DNA of 52,161 bases from CAYUMU01 sp964445985 (GCA_964445985.1 CAYUMU010000048.1:1-52161), one strand, 5' to 3'. Positions 42,694 through 52,106 are shown, counted from the first letter of the stretch. Program-made: numbers and translations. The notes: a model not told the origin generated them from the letters alone.

Positions 42694-43320
42694 TCACGCG
42701 TTTCTCCGAATGCGAAGCAGATCCATCCACTGGGTTGGTTGATCGATGGTGAATTCGCCGAGGCTGTTGGGAGCGGCGGCGCAGAGCACCACGCCGAGCA
42801 GCAAACGGACCTGGCCATCGAGATATTTGCCGGAGACGGAGCACCAGGGAGTGCCCTGTCCTCGTTCGCCGGGCAACTTGCAGTTGGCGAAAAAGCTATT
42901 GGAGAAACCCGCGGGGCTGAGTTGGGCCGGCCAAACTTGCACGAAGGGTTGGTCGCGTTCGAAGACGTCGCCCAAGCCGGGCACGATGCGGTTGAGGATG
43001 ACTTTGAGCTGCGTTTCGTTGGGGAAGCCGCCGCCGGTGCCCATGGGGGCGATGACCGTGGCGGCGATTCGCACCGGAGCCCCGTAGCATTCCAATTGCG
43101 TGCCTGCCTCGGGCGGTCCGTGGCTACCGAGTCGCTGGACATCGACAGAGGGCAAATTCACCGTGGCATGCACGGCCGGCTTGCGGCCGCGGAGTACGAT
43201 GACGACCCCGATCACCAACAGCAGAATAGCGATGGCCGCGCCGATCAGGGTGGCTGGCCCGAGGCCGAGGAAGTCCGTATCGGGCACGGTGATACCCTGT
43301 GGAGTGAAGTTGGAAAACAA
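42694..43320 (-). CDS. Single-pass membrane protein of unknown function
   Basis: The 208-residue protein has one membrane segment (about residues 24-44, LIGAAIAILLLVIGVVIVLRG) and a soluble C-terminal domain with no recognised family. That domain has several conserved-looking features: GAPVRIAATVIAPMG, LKVILNRIVPGLGDVFERDQPFVQVW, and NSFFANCKLPGERGQGTPWCSVSGK. The last contains two cysteines. The ATG lies 20 codons before the membrane segment, so there is no cleavable signal. It is the first gene of the operon with glycerate kinase (20-base gap). The family is unrecognised. Confidence 0.7.
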   Translation of the reverse strand: MFSNFTPQGITVPDTDFLGLGPATLIGAAIAILLLVIGVVIVLRGRKPAVHATVNLPSVDVQRLGSHGPPEAGTQLECYGAPVRIAATVIAPMGTGGGFPNETQLKVILNRIVPGLGDVFERDQPFVQVWPAQLSPAGFSNSFFANCKLPGERGQGTPWCSVSGKYLDGQVRLLLGVVLCAAAPNSLGEFTIDQPTQWMDLLRIRRNA

Positions 43321-43587
43321 GCCAGGAGCAGGTCGGCCCTGCCAACTTAACTGAGTGTTCTGAGTTTGGCGAGGAACAGGCTGATTTTAGAGAATGGGGC
43401 CGGGGCTGTCACTTCGGCGGGAAGACGATTTCGACCGGGCTCGGCGGGAGGAGGGGGGCATGGCTTGGAATGGAGGGGCAAATGGCGGCAGATTTGCTCG
43501 ACGCGGCCAGCACCGACAGAGTACGATCGTAGGCGTGCCGCGCGGGCATGGTTGGTTTCCTTGGTTTGCTCATGGGAATGACGCGAA

Positions 43588-46269
43588 ATGCTGAGGCGGA
43601 ACCGAAGTCGAATGCCAATGATCTGGCTGGCGTTGGCCATGGGCGGCTTGGTTTGCGTACCGGCGGCGCCCGCCCTGGCCGAGCCAGCAGCTGAAGCGAC
43701 CGCTGCTCGAGGTGGCGCCGTCGAAAAGTCTGCTGCTGACAATGCCGCTTTCGACGGCGTGGTGAAGCCATTCTTGACCCAGCATTGCCTGGCCTGTCAT
43801 GGCGCCGAAACTGCCAAGGCCGGTTACCGGGTGGACACGCTGGGGTCTGATTTTTCGGTGGCCACCACCGCCGAGCATTGGAAAGAGGTGATGGACCGGG
43901 TTCAGGCGGGTGAAATGCCGCCAGAGGGCCGGGATCGTCCTACTGCCGGGCAAGTCTCCGCGTTGGCCAATTGGGTTAACGCCAACTTGCGGCAGGTGGA
44001 ACTGGCGGCCAAGAAGGCAGGGGGCAGCATACCCATGCGGCGACTGAATCGCGACGAATATGCCAATACCATCCGCGACCTGCTCAAGCTGGATGAGAAT
44101 ATTGTGCGGCCGCTGCTGGAAGAGATGCCGGCCGACGGCACGGCCGAGGGCTTCGATCGCCTAGGCGTGGCGCTGTTTTTTGATCAAACGCAAATCGAAC
44201 GTAGCTTGGACGCCGCCGAAAAGCTGGCCGCGCGGGCCATTGTGGACGAACCGCCCAAAACCAATCGGCTCGTCACCCGGTTTGAGATTTTGCGGCGGAA
44301 GCCGCCAGGCGACATGGTCGAGGTGTTTCCCGCCTTTAAGCACACCATACCGCGGGGGGCCAAGGATCGGATCATTCGGCCCGAGGTAATTGAGCATATC
44401 CAGGGCTATCCCACGTATCGTCGCGAGTACGAAGGCTGGGGCGCCATCGACCATTTCAGCGTGCGGAACGTGGTCACCGAAGACGGCTACTATCGCTTCC
44501 GCATTCATGCCAAGGTGGATAACCGCGGCCGCGCCGAGCCGAACAAATTTCGCTTGCAATACGCCATGGATTCGCCGATTCAAGTGGAGCAAGAAGTACT
44601 GCTCGACGAGAGCGGAACCACCGAGGCCATGGTGTTCTTGCGCGGACCGGTCAACGGCGAGGTAAAAGGGCCGCAGGTGTTTCGGCTGCTGTGGAATCAC
44701 ACCAAAGACGCGGTGATTCGCGAGCCCAAGTACCAGGCACTGGTTTCCCAGTGGACGGGGCTCCGCGGCCGCATGGAACGCGCCGCCACCAATCGCGCGC
44801 CGCAGGCGGAAATGGACTCGCTTCGTCGCGAGCGCGACGCCCTGGAAGCCAGGCTCAACGCCTGGACGGGGCCGGCCAACATCTACAATCCAGCTATGGA
44901 TCTAGAGAAACTTCCCAGGCTGTTGATGGAATCGATCGAGATCGAAGGGCCGATCCAACCAAAATGGCCGCCGGAAAGCCATCGGGCGATTTTCTTCGAC
45001 GGAGACGAGCGGAGCGACGACGGATACGCCCGCGAGATTTTTGCTCGGCTGTTGCCGAGGGCCTATCGCCGGCCGGTTACCGAGGACGAAGTGCAAGCCG
45101 TGGTGGATGTGGTAAAAGCGGCGCAAGACCAGCATCAACTGCCATTCCGCGCTGCGGTGCGTGTGGGCCTGCAATGGGTGCTGTGTTCGCCCGGCTTTGT
45201 GTTCTTGCACGAACCGGCCGGAGATACCGCTGGCAGCCGGCAACTGACCGACCATGAGTTGGCTTCGCGGTCGTCGTACTTTTTATGGAGCACCATGCCC
45301 GACGAGGCCCTGTTTGCCGTGGCGGCGGCCGGCAAGCTGCGCGAGCCTGAGGTCATGCGTCAGCAGGTTTTGAGAATGCTGGCAGACCCGAAAGCGGACC
45401 AGTTGGTGCGGAATTTCGCTGGGCAATGGCTTTCGGTGCGGGAGTACGGATCGGTGCAGCCGGCGGCGGAGTATCGTGATTACGATCCGCCGCTGGAGCG
45501 GGCTTCGCGGGAAGAGCCCTACGCGTTTTTTACCGAGGTGCTGAAAAAGAATTTGCCGATCACAAGCTTCATTGATAGTGATTTTGTGGTGGTGAATGAA
45601 CGGCTGGCGAAACACTACGGGATTGCCGGCGTGAGCGGCGAGAACTTCCGCCCGGTGGCGATTGGGGCGGAGCACCATCGGGGCGGCGTGTTGGGCATGG
45701 CCGGCCTGATGACTTACCTGGCCGACGGCACGCGCACGCTGCCCATGCGGCGCGGGTCGTGGGTGCTGGGGCAATTGTTCAACGATCCGCCCAACAGCCC
45801 TCCGCCCAATGCAGGCGAGATCCAGCCGAATACATCTGGCAAGAACCTGACCGTGCGGCAGCGGCTCGAACTGCATCGCAGCAACGACGTTTGCGCATCG
45901 TGCCACGCCAAGCTGGACCCCTACGGCTTGGCCCTGGAAAACTACGACGCCATCGGCCAGTGGCGCGAGCGGTTCAACGGCGAAGGCTTTCGCGGCTCGA
46001 ATGGGCCGGTGCTCGATGTCAGCGGGGCCTTTCCCAACGGCAAAGCGTTTGGCACGCTGGAAGAATACAAGGCGGGTCTGATGGAGCAGAAGGACAAGTT
46101 TGCCCGCGCGTTCAGCGCAAAGCTGTTGACCTACGCACTAGGGCGGCCGATTGGTTATCCCGACCATGCGTTGCTCGATTCCCTGGTGGTTGAGCTGCAG
46201 CGCAACGACTATCGGATGGTGCCGTTGATTCAAGCCATCGTGGCCAGCGAGCCGTTCGGGGCCAAATAG
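43588..46269 (+). CDS. Planctomycete cytochrome c-type protein, DUF1592 type (cassette 4)
   Basis: An 893-residue protein with signal peptide MLRRNRSRMPMIWLALAMGG, cleaved near ALAEPA. The first haem-type motif is C67-LA-C70-H71. The order is cytochrome domain, DUF1587 (IPMRRLNRDEYANTIRDLLKL), an inserted region with a coiled segment (RAPQAEMDSLRRERDALEARL), DUF1595 (LLPRAYRRPVTEDEVQAVVD), DUF1592 (ASRSSYFLWSTMPDEALFAV), DUF1588 (SFIDSDFVVVNERLAKHYGI) with C769-AS-CHAKLDPYGLALE, and DUF1585 (LLTYALGRPIGYPDHALLD). Its DUF1552 partner follows 49 bases downstream. Confidence 0.92.
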   Translation: MLRRNRSRMPMIWLALAMGGLVCVPAAPALAEPAAEATAARGGAVEKSAADNAAFDGVVKPFLTQHCLACHGAETAKAGYRVDTLGSDFSVATTAEHWKEVMDRVQAGEMPPEGRDRPTAGQVSALANWVNANLRQVELAAKKAGGSIPMRRLNRDEYANTIRDLLKLDENIVRPLLEEMPADGTAEGFDRLGVALFFDQTQIERSLDAAEKLAARAIVDEPPKTNRLVTRFEILRRKPPGDMVEVFPAFKHTIPRGAKDRIIRPEVIEHIQGYPTYRREYEGWGAIDHFSVRNVVTEDGYYRFRIHAKVDNRGRAEPNKFRLQYAMDSPIQVEQEVLLDESGTTEAMVFLRGPVNGEVKGPQVFRLLWNHTKDAVIREPKYQALVSQWTGLRGRMERAATNRAPQAEMDSLRRERDALEARLNAWTGPANIYNPAMDLEKLPRLLMESIEIEGPIQPKWPPESHRAIFFDGDERSDDGYAREIFARLLPRAYRRPVTEDEVQAVVDVVKAAQDQHQLPFRAAVRVGLQWVLCSPGFVFLHEPAGDTAGSRQLTDHELASRSSYFLWSTMPDEALFAVAAAGKLREPEVMRQQVLRMLADPKADQLVRNFAGQWLSVREYGSVQPAAEYRDYDPPLERASREEPYAFFTEVLKKNLPITSFIDSDFVVVNERLAKHYGIAGVSGENFRPVAIGAEHHRGGVLGMAGLMTYLADGTRTLPMRRGSWVLGQLFNDPPNSPPPNAGEIQPNTSGKNLTVRQRLELHRSNDVCASCHAKLDPYGLALENYDAIGQWRERFNGEGFRGSNGPVLDVSGAFPNGKAFGTLEEYKAGLMEQKDKFARAFSAKLLTYALGRPIGYPDHALLDSLVVELQRNDYRMVPLIQAIVASEPFGAK

Positions 46270-46318
46270 CAATACAACCGCTTGTTCGCGCGCGTGACAT
46301 ACCTCAAGGACTTTTCCC

Positions 46319-47671
46319 GTGAATCATCGCAACTCCCGCATAGCCTTACCCCGGCGAACTTTTCTGAAGGGCGCCGGCATAACGCTGGCGCTCCCCTGGC
46401 TCGACGCCATGAGTTTGGGGGCCGACTCGATCACCACGGCCGGTAGCATTAGCAATGTCGAAACAGCACGGCGGGCGGTGTTTTGCTTTTTTGGGCTGGG
46501 CATCAACGGCCGCGACTTTACGCCGGCCGAGGCAGGCACGGATTACCGGCTGACGCCCATCTTGCAGCCGCTGGCCGAGTTGCGTCGCGACTTCACGGTG
46601 ATATCGGGCCTGAAACTGACGTACTCGGGCGGCCACGTGGGCGATCGCACCTTTCTTACGGGCACCAATACCCGGAGCGCCGGGGGCAAACTGCGAGTTT
46701 CTTGCGATCAAGAACTGGCCCAAGCCGTGGGCAACGCCACGCGGTTCCCTTCGCTAACGCTGGGAATTCGCCGCGGCACCGGCTTTGGCGGCAATCAAGA
46801 TCAAACGCTGTCGTGGAGTCCCAGCGGTACGCCCATCCCTTCCGAAAACCGCCCGCACGTGCTGTTCGATCAACTGTTCCGGCCCGACACGCCGGAGACC
46901 TTGCAGCAACGAGAAATCGAATTCGCCCGCCGCACAAGCGTGCTCGATTCGCTACGTGAGCAGGCGCAAACCCTCAAGGGGGCGCTGGGGCTGGACGATC
47001 AACGCAAGCTGGAAGAATACCTGACCGGCGTTCGCGACTTGGAGCGGCGCATGCAGGCCGAAAAAGAATGGTTGCGCCGACCCAAGCCCAGCGTGGCTTC
47101 GCTGGAATTTGGCGATGAACAATCGCTCGATCCCGACAAAACGGGGCTCGATTACCGGCGTTACCAACGACTGATGTACGATGTGATTGCCCTGGCTCTG
47201 CAAACAGACAGCACGCGGGTGATTTCGTACATGGCGCGGATGGATGGGCAAGACGGCACGGGCGCCTGGCGCGATCGCGGCAACCCGTATAACTACCATG
47301 AAATGACCCACCACGGCGAAGACCCCGACAAGCTCAAGTGGTTCACCCAGGCCGACATTTGGTACATGGAAGACTGGGCGTATTTCTTGAATAAACTCAA
47401 GAGCATCCAGGAAGGGGACGGCACGCTGCTGGACCATACGCTGGTGGCCTATGGCAGCAGCGGCGGAGCCATCAACGCGCATCACAATCACCACCTGCCG
47501 ACGATGTTGGCAGGCGGCGCAAGGCTGGGCGTCCGGCATCAAGGGCACCTGATCAAGAACGACGAGTTGCTGGGCAACGTGTGGAGCACCATGTTCGACC
47601 GGTTGAATGTGCCCCAGCCGCAAGACTTTCAGGGGGGCGAAAGCAACGGGTTGATTGGCGAGCTGGTTTGA
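46319..47671 (+). CDS. DUF1552 family protein, Tat-type leader (cassette 4 partner)
   Basis: The start is GTG 46319, with AAGGA at a good distance, giving 450 residues. The leader LPRRTFLKGAGITLALPWLD carries the twin-arginine-like motif. DUF1552 features include FGLGINGRDFTPAEAGTDY, RRDFTVISGLKLTYSGGHVG, SFSPSG-like SWSPSGTPIP, KLEEYLTGVRDLERRMQAE, LQTDSTRVISYMARMDGQ and SSGGAINAHHNHHLPTMLAGG. The His-rich INAHHNHHLP region is a possible metal site. It is convergent with the next DUF1501 gene, with only 30 bases between the two stops. It forms an operon with the preceding cytochrome-like gene. Confidence 0.92.
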   Translation: MNHRNSRIALPRRTFLKGAGITLALPWLDAMSLGADSITTAGSISNVETARRAVFCFFGLGINGRDFTPAEAGTDYRLTPILQPLAELRRDFTVISGLKLTYSGGHVGDRTFLTGTNTRSAGGKLRVSCDQELAQAVGNATRFPSLTLGIRRGTGFGGNQDQTLSWSPSGTPIPSENRPHVLFDQLFRPDTPETLQQREIEFARRTSVLDSLREQAQTLKGALGLDDQRKLEEYLTGVRDLERRMQAEKEWLRRPKPSVASLEFGDEQSLDPDKTGLDYRRYQRLMYDVIALALQTDSTRVISYMARMDGQDGTGAWRDRGNPYNYHEMTHHGEDPDKLKWFTQADIWYMEDWAYFLNKLKSIQEGDGTLLDHTLVAYGSSGGAINAHHNHHLPTMLAGGARLGVRHQGHLIKNDELLGNVWSTMFDRLNVPQPQDFQGGESNGLIGELV

Positions 47672-47701
47672 GGCGGAATCCGCCGTGAACCGGCCGCGAA
47701 A

Positions 47702-49168
47702 TTACGCGAAAATATCGGTCACCACGTCGCCGTATACATCGGTCAAGCGGAAGTCGCGGCCGCCGTAGTTGAACGTGAGCCGGCGGTGATCGAGCCCCAG
47801 CAAATGCAGCAGCGTGGCGTGCCAGTCGTGAATGTGGACGGGTTGGTCCACGGCCTGGTAGCCGATTTCGTCGGTCTCCCCGTAGGCCAGGCCGCCACGA
47901 ACGCCGCCGCCAGCCATCCAGATCGTGTAGCCCTTGTTGTTGTGGTCGCGTCCGTGGCCACTCTGACCGTAGGGCGTGCGGCCAAATTCACCGGCCCAAA
48001 CCACGAGGGTGTCGTCCAACATGCCGCGTTGCTCAAGGTCGATCAGCAATGCCGCGATTGGCTGATCGGTGGCCAGGCAGCTTTTGGGCAGGGCGTCTTT
48101 GAGCAAAAAATGATGATCCCACGGCTCGGGCGCCGTGATTTCGATAAACCGCACGCCCGCCTCGGCCAGCCGACGGGCGAGCATGCACTGGCGAGCGAAA
48201 CGATCGGTGGGCAAGCCCGGCCCCATGCCGTACAACTTACGAATGGACTGGGGCTCGTGGGCCAGATCGAGCACGGTGGGTACTTCGTCTTGCATGCGGA
48301 AGGCCAGCTCGAACGACTCGATGGCCCCTTCGATCTCTGGGTGGTATCCATCGCGCTCAAGCTTGTGCGCGTTGAGGCCGCGGATCAGGTCGAGCTGCGA
48401 CCGCTGCATGGCCCTGGGCAGGTTTTCGTTGGTCAGGTTCTTGAGTGGCGGACCGGGTTCCTGGTCTTTGCCGAGCAAGGCGGCATAAAAGCCGGGAATC
48501 TGGTTGCCGCCGATCTTGGTGCCTTGGTTGATGGCCGGCAAAAACGCGCTGCCGTAGTTGCGGGCGCCACCATTGTCCGAAGGCGGATTGACCGTGACAA
48601 AGCCGGGGAGGTTGGCGTTTTCGCTGCCCAGGCCATACAGCGACCAGGCGCCCACCGAGGGTCGCACAAACTGAAAGCTGCCGGTGTGCATCTGCAAAAA
48701 GGCTTGAGAGTGATTCGGCAGATCGGTGTGCATGCTGCGGATCACGCAGAGCTTGTCCGCCTGGCTGGCCAGGTGCGGAAGCACTTCGGAGATCCACTGT
48801 CCCGATTCGCCGTGCTGAGCGAACTTGAAAGGGGAACCGAGCAGCCTCGCTCCGCCCCGGTCTTTTCCCAGATTGGCCGACTTACCGGTGCGGGAATTGA
48901 GCTCGGGCTTGTAGTCGAACAGATCGACGTGGCTGGGGCCTCCGTTCATGCACAGAAAGATGACGCGCTTGGCTCGAGCGGGGAAATGCGTCGGCTGGGC
49001 GGCAAGCGCGGGCAGACCCATTCCTCCGTCGGCAGCCTGGGCCTGACGGGCCGCTTGGTGGTGGGCCAGCGACGCAAACGCCAGGTAACCAAACCCCGAG
49101 GCCAGCGATTGCAGGGCCCAGCGGCGAGACACGCCGAGGAATTGCGAAGCCGTTGCTGATTGGGCCAT
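47702..49168 (-). CDS. DUF1501 family protein, Tat-type leader (cassette 5 partner)
   Basis: ATG 49168 gives 488 residues; the frame is open upstream but overlaps the preceding gene. The leader VSRRWALQSLASGFGYLAFAS has a twin-arginine-like SRRWALQ. The DUF1501 body shows KRVIFLCMNGGPSHVDLFDYK, TAPEPWDHHFLLKDALPK, DTLVVWAGEFGRTPYGQSG, GRDHNNKGYTIWMAGGG and IHDWHATLLHLLGLDHRRLTF. It starts 17 bases after the cytochrome-like gene, the tightest pairing in the window. A 457-codon open frame exists on the opposite strand but is a shadow. Confidence 0.92.
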   Translation of the reverse strand: MAQSATASQFLGVSRRWALQSLASGFGYLAFASLAHHQAARQAQAADGGMGLPALAAQPTHFPARAKRVIFLCMNGGPSHVDLFDYKPELNSRTGKSANLGKDRGGARLLGSPFKFAQHGESGQWISEVLPHLASQADKLCVIRSMHTDLPNHSQAFLQMHTGSFQFVRPSVGAWSLYGLGSENANLPGFVTVNPPSDNGGARNYGSAFLPAINQGTKIGGNQIPGFYAALLGKDQEPGPPLKNLTNENLPRAMQRSQLDLIRGLNAHKLERDGYHPEIEGAIESFELAFRMQDEVPTVLDLAHEPQSIRKLYGMGPGLPTDRFARQCMLARRLAEAGVRFIEITAPEPWDHHFLLKDALPKSCLATDQPIAALLIDLEQRGMLDDTLVVWAGEFGRTPYGQSGHGRDHNNKGYTIWMAGGGVRGGLAYGETDEIGYQAVDQPVHIHDWHATLLHLLGLDHRRLTFNYGGRDFRLTDVYGDVVTDIFA

Positions 49169-49185
49169 GGCGTGTTGCACCTTTC

Positions 49186-51786
49186 TCAATCCAGGTTCCG
49201 GAACTCGGCGGTTGAAAGCAGGGCCTGACAAAAGCTGACCAGTTTTTGGGTGGGCACATTCCAGTCGGCGGGTTTGCCCAGCACTTGATCAGACGGGAGC
49301 GTGGCCGTGCCCAGGAACTTTGTCGCCATTTCCATTTCATCGTCATCGGGAGCCCGAGCAAAGCTGAGCTGAAATGCCAGGCGGATGCGATCCGCATTGT
49401 TATCGGACTGGCGGAGCAGCCGATGGGCGAACGCCACGGACTGAGCTTGCACAAACGGGCTGTTCATTAAATACAACGCTTGGACCGGTACGTTGGTGGA
49501 TTCGCGGTGGCCGGTCACCAAGCTCGGCTCGGCAAAATCGAACAAGTCGAGCACGTCGGGCAGCCGATCTCGCAACACCGGCAGGTAAACGGAGCGATGC
49601 AAACTACCATCAAGATCGCGGGGAATCTTGGGATCGAGGCCAATCAGCGAAATCGGCCGGTCGCCAATCTGCCTGGCCACCAGCGATCCCAAGGGCCGAT
49701 TGGGGTCCAATTGATCCGATGCGGATAGCATGGCGTCGCGAATGGATTCGGCTTCCAGGCGACGTTTGCTCATTCGCCATAGCAGGCGGTTCTCGGGATC
49801 GGTTTGAAAGGCCGGCTCGCGAAAGGCCGAACTTTGACGATACGCGCGGGAAAGCACGATCTCGCGAATGAGCTGCTTGACGGACCAACCTTCGTCAACC
49901 AACCGACAGGCCAAATAGTCGAGCAACTCGGGATGGCTGGGCGGATCGCTGCTCATTCCGAAGTTGTCGGCCGATGCCGCCAAACCGGCGCCGAATAAAT
50001 GCAGCCAAATGCGATTGGCCATCACCCGAGCCGTGAGGGGATGCTGGGGATGCGTGAGCCAGCGGGCAAGCTGCAACCGGCCACTCTGGTCCGAGGGAAT
50101 GGGCTCGGTGTGCTCGATGGAAAAGACCTCGGGGAATCGCCGGGGAACCGGCTCGCCCGGCCGATCGATATCACCTTGCGCTAGCAGCGGAGCATTGGCC
50201 GGTTTGTCGCGATCGAGAACGCCCATCGCCAGCGGCAGTGCCTTGCCCAACGCATCGACTTTTTCCAACTGGCCTTCAATATTGCCCGATGTCCAGAAAA
50301 TGCGGAGGGCATCGGTGATGGTAAAGTATTTTTCAGGATCGTCTCCACTCTGAATGGCCTTGAGGACCGCGGCCAGGCCATCCTCTTCTTGCTGCTTCAA
50401 CTTGGCGAGATCTTGCTTGAGCTGGGCCACGCGCGCGGCGGGGATGTCGGCGTGAAAGACGGCGTGGCCGGCTTCGCGTGGCAGCGGCAACGGATCGCCC
50501 GCCATGCGATTGGAAGGTGAAACGGCCGTGCCGAAAAACGTTTGCGTGCTGCCGAAGATGCCGGCCAGGGCGTAGTAATCTTCCAGGGAATACGGTTCAA
50601 ACTTGTGATCGTGACAGCGGGCACACGCCACCGAACTAGCGATGATCGCGCGCGTGACGGTATCCAACTGCTCGTCGACGAGGTCGGCAGCGAACTGCAG
50701 CGGATTGGCTTCGTCGAGATTCTTTGGCCCCAGGGCCAAGAAACCGGTGGCGATCAACAACGTCGCTCGTTCTTGCGGATTTTCGTATGGCAGCAAGTCG
50801 CCGGCCAACTGTTCGAGCAGAAACCGGTTGTAGGGTAGATCGGCGTTGAAGGCGTCGATCACGTAGTCGCGATACCGCCAGGCATACGGAAACGAAATGT
50901 TGGCTTCTTTACCGCTGGATTCGGCAAAACGGGCCACATCGAGCCAATGACGTCCCCAGCGTTCGCCATAGTGCGGGCTGGCTAAAAGCGCATCCACTTC
51001 GGCGGCCAGCGCCGCATCCAAGCCTTGCTGACGCACTTGTTCGCCAAAGCGCCGAATGCTGCCCAGGTCGGGAGGCAAGCCGGTGAGATCGAAATGCAGT
51101 CGCCTGAGCAGCGTGTGCGGGGCAGCGTCGGCCGAGGGTTCCAGCTTGGCCTCTTCCAGCCTGGCAGCCACGAAATAATCCACGCCCCGCTTGGCCCAGG
51201 CAGTGTTCTGAATGTGCGGCAGTTGTGGAGATGCTGGCGGCTGAAAGGCCCAAGAGCTTTTGGCCGACTCCATACGAATCGCGGCGTCTTGGGCGGGCGC
51301 GGCCGAATCGCGGGGATCGACAGCCCCGGCGCGAATCCAAACTTCAAAATCACCAATCACCGCGTCCGGAAGGCGTTTGCCCTTGGGCGGCATTTTAAGG
51401 TCGGGGTCGGTGTGGGAAATAGCGGTTAGCAGCAGGCTCTCTTCCGGCTTGCCGGGCACCACGGCCGGGCCTCGATCACCACCAGCTCGAATGCCCTGGC
51501 GTGAATCCAAATGCAGCGAACCTTCGGCCTTGCCAGTGGTCTTAGAGTGACAGGGGTAACAATGCTTGCTGAGCACCGGACGGATCTTGGCCTCGAAGAA
51601 TTCCACCTGTGCGGAGTCGTTGGCGGCGAATGCCCCCTTGGGGAGCAGCGTGACAACGCCCAGCACCATGAGGGCAAGAACTGGCGCAGACCATCGAACA
51701 ATCCCACCGCCCGCCACCGAGCGGGCGATCAGGACATGGTGCGAGGAGTAGGAGCGTGGTCGAAATCGCCGTTTTACGCAGGGCAT
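49186..51786 (-). CDS. Planctomycete cytochrome c-type protein, compact DUF1549/DUF1553 (cassette 5)
   Basis: An 866-residue protein with a hydrophobic segment at about 32-54 (WSAPVLALMVLGVVTLLPKG). The first haem-type motif is C76-YP-C79-H80, then MPPKGKRLP. DUF1549 (about 180-400) contains CARCHDHKFEPYSLEDYYA near 387. Here the linker to DUF1553 is only about 130 residues, mostly helical (AQLKQDLAKLKQQEEDG), with no LamG or discoidin-like domain. DUF1553 includes ARVMANRIWLHLFGAGLA and RESTNVPVQALYLMNSP. It is the minimal form of the family in this window. The partner DUF1501 gene is 17 bases downstream. Confidence 0.92.
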   Translation of the reverse strand: MPCVKRRFRPRSYSSHHVLIARSVAGGGIVRWSAPVLALMVLGVVTLLPKGAFAANDSAQVEFFEAKIRPVLSKHCYPCHSKTTGKAEGSLHLDSRQGIRAGGDRGPAVVPGKPEESLLLTAISHTDPDLKMPPKGKRLPDAVIGDFEVWIRAGAVDPRDSAAPAQDAAIRMESAKSSWAFQPPASPQLPHIQNTAWAKRGVDYFVAARLEEAKLEPSADAAPHTLLRRLHFDLTGLPPDLGSIRRFGEQVRQQGLDAALAAEVDALLASPHYGERWGRHWLDVARFAESSGKEANISFPYAWRYRDYVIDAFNADLPYNRFLLEQLAGDLLPYENPQERATLLIATGFLALGPKNLDEANPLQFAADLVDEQLDTVTRAIIASSVACARCHDHKFEPYSLEDYYALAGIFGSTQTFFGTAVSPSNRMAGDPLPLPREAGHAVFHADIPAARVAQLKQDLAKLKQQEEDGLAAVLKAIQSGDDPEKYFTITDALRIFWTSGNIEGQLEKVDALGKALPLAMGVLDRDKPANAPLLAQGDIDRPGEPVPRRFPEVFSIEHTEPIPSDQSGRLQLARWLTHPQHPLTARVMANRIWLHLFGAGLAASADNFGMSSDPPSHPELLDYLACRLVDEGWSVKQLIREIVLSRAYRQSSAFREPAFQTDPENRLLWRMSKRRLEAESIRDAMLSASDQLDPNRPLGSLVARQIGDRPISLIGLDPKIPRDLDGSLHRSVYLPVLRDRLPDVLDLFDFAEPSLVTGHRESTNVPVQALYLMNSPFVQAQSVAFAHRLLRQSDNNADRIRLAFQLSFARAPDDDEMEMATKFLGTATLPSDQVLGKPADWNVPTQKLVSFCQALLSTAEFRNLD

Positions 51787-52106
51787 GCGAAAACTGGCCT
51801 CACTAAAGTGCAGGGAGGTTGTTCACCGCGTTGATTATAGACTGTTGGAAATGGTCGTACGAACACCAATCAACCGAACCAGCAAATCGTTCTCCGGCTA
51901 AGTCGGCGATCCGCCCCCCTGCCCAAAGACTTTGCCCCCGGCATTTCAAGCGGCCTTAAAGAAAACCCGCAAAGCTCGGCGTTGGTTTCGTGGAAGGCAA
52001 ATTTGCGAACATTTCTGGCCGCTGATGCCGTTGTCGCGATGTATGACAGACGTTAAATTAGTGGCGGCATTCGAACGATAAACTGAGGACAGACGTTCTT
52101 AGACCC
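51787..52106. other. Intergenic region between cassette 5 and tRNA-Ser
   Basis: No gene is seen. The left part should contain the promoter of cassette 5 (leftward), and the right part that of tRNA-Ser. Confidence 0.6.
52031..52059 (+). promoter_or_regulatory. Possible promoter of tRNA-Ser
   Basis: TTGTCG (52031-52036), a 17-base spacer and TAAATT (52054-52059) lie about 48 bases before the tRNA. Confidence 0.4.

Noticed and set aside
47786..49159. A 457-codon open frame on the plus strand
   Set aside because: It is antisense to the DUF1501 gene, whose family motifs are clear. Its own translation has no recognisable domain and is typical of GC-rich antisense shadows.
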